Assembly: GCA_002336405.1 (NCBI GenBank)
Contig: DDEJ01000066.1
Span: 21,564-28,109, forward strand
DNA length: 6,546 bases
Source: Rhodobacteraceae bacterium UBA1957
GTDB taxonomy: Bacteria > Pseudomonadota > Alphaproteobacteria > Rhodobacterales > Rhodobacteraceae
Reading direction: 5' to 3'
Shown here: positions 6,029-6,546 of the stretch, piece after piece
Numbering within the stretch: the stretch's first letter is position 1
How the letters are laid out: the number at the start of each line of letters is the position of its first letter
Translations under genes and position numbers: made by a program
Notes under the pieces: generated by a model
What the model was told of the DNA's origin: nothing
Databases searched by the model: none
The model's input: only the letters and a program-made list of their open reading frames with translations

Positions 6029-6546
6029 ATGTAAACGGTCGATCATTGCAACTATTTTTTACGGATGGTCGTCCAGACGGAATGCTAACTGCCGAGGTTT
6101 TCAACTGGACAGGCCATGTTCTTAGAATACCACGAACGCAGTTAAAGGAGGCTTTGGCACGTCCAGAAACTGATTACACCGGCGTGTATATTTTGATCGG
6201 TGACCTTGACGGTCGCAATTTGGCTTATATTGGCGAAGCAGAGAAGCTTTCAAAGCGCATCAAAGAACATGCCGTGCAAAAGGATTGGTGGGACAACGCT
6301 GTGTTGATCACAACTGCCGCAAACAGTCTGCATAAAGCGCATGTGAAATACTTAGAATCTCGTTTGGTCGAAATTGCAAAAAATATCAGTCACTCGAGTT
6401 TAGAAAACGCGAATATACCGCCAAAAAGCAGTTTATCTGAAGCTGATATAGCGAATATGGAGTCTTTCTTGGAAACGCTTCAAATTGTTCTGCCCGCCAT
6501 CCGGGTCGATACGTTTTTAGATAAGTCAGTGGCTGTCTCTTCCGAT
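6025..6546 (+). CDS. GIY-YIG nuclease family protein, N-terminal 174 codons (cut by the window edge)
   Basis: The frame runs open from ATG 6025 to the last base with no stop. Residues 53-82 form a GIY-YIG core: GVY (53-55), then YIG (68-70), followed by KRIKEH with Arg78 and His82; Glu111 in [11 protein letters not shown] is the likely metal ligand. The first 45 residues ([31 protein letters not shown]) match a recurrent bacterial group of GIY-YIG proteins of about 300 residues, often with a C-terminal DUF4357, whose biological role I do not know; that C-terminal part would lie outside the window. GAGG at 6017-6020 is a plausible ribosome site, and the ATG shares ATGA with the moaC stop. My count over 6061-6540 gives about 45% GC, against 53-65% in samples of trpD and moaC, which suggests a separate origin. 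The nuclease core is clear; the cellular role is not. Confidence 0.85.
   Translation, partial: MNVNGRSLQLFFTDGRPDGMLTAEVFNWTGHVLRIPRTQLKEALARPETDYTGVYILIGDLDGRNLAYIGEAEKLSKRIKEHAVQKDWWDNAVLITTAANSLHKAHVKYLESRLVEIAKNISHSSLENANIPPKSSLSEADIANMESFLETLQIVLPAIRVDTFLDKSVAVSSD

Noticed and set aside
1..6546. CRISPR array, tRNA, rRNA or insertion sequence
   Set aside because: No regularly spaced repeats, no tRNA-like cloverleaf, no terminal inverted repeats and no transposase frames were seen. Coding sequence covers nearly the whole window.

Overview
The window is a chromosomal tryptophan-biosynthesis locus of an alphaproteobacterium, most likely of the Rhodobacterales (Roseobacter/Rhodobacter lineage). 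Three things point there: separate trpE and trpG genes (many Rhizobiales have a fused TrpEG), a YibQ-type divergent polysaccharide deacetylase gene sitting between trpE and trpG, and a peptidyl-prolyl isomerase gene before trpE with trpC-moaC at the far end. Base composition in the samples I counted by hand is about 53-65% GC in trpD and moaC, falling to about 45% at the right-hand edge.

Layout, left to right: the 3' end of a periplasmic PPIase gene (1-221, +); trpE (246-1757, +); a yibQ-like gene on the opposite strand (1768-3006, -), tail-to-tail with trpE; a 136-bp divergent regulatory gap (3007-3142); then a tightly packed + strand unit of trpG (3143-3724), trpD (3721-4743), trpC (4740-5552), moaC (5552-6028) and the first 174 codons of a GIY-YIG nuclease-family gene (6025 to the edge). 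Every junction from trpG onward overlaps by 1 or 4 nt (ATGA or TAATG), which indicates translational coupling and one mRNA.

Function: TrpE and TrpG form anthranilate synthase (chorismate + glutamine to anthranilate), TrpD adds the phosphoribosyl group, and TrpC closes the indole ring to give indole-3-glycerol phosphate. trpF, trpB and trpA are not in the window. MoaC makes cyclic pyranopterin monophosphate for molybdenum cofactor and has no direct link to tryptophan, so its place here is organisational.

Most of the window is ordinary housekeeping sequence. Points worth a second look are: the antisense gene splitting the trp genes; the apparent loss of the catalytic residues in that YibQ-like protein; a 17-codon upstream ORF with one Trp codon and a small hairpin just before trpG; and a low-GC GIY-YIG nuclease gene joined to moaC by a 4-nt overlap, where I would expect moeA. 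The last could mark the edge of an accessory insertion. I see no convincing new multi-gene system in the bases given.
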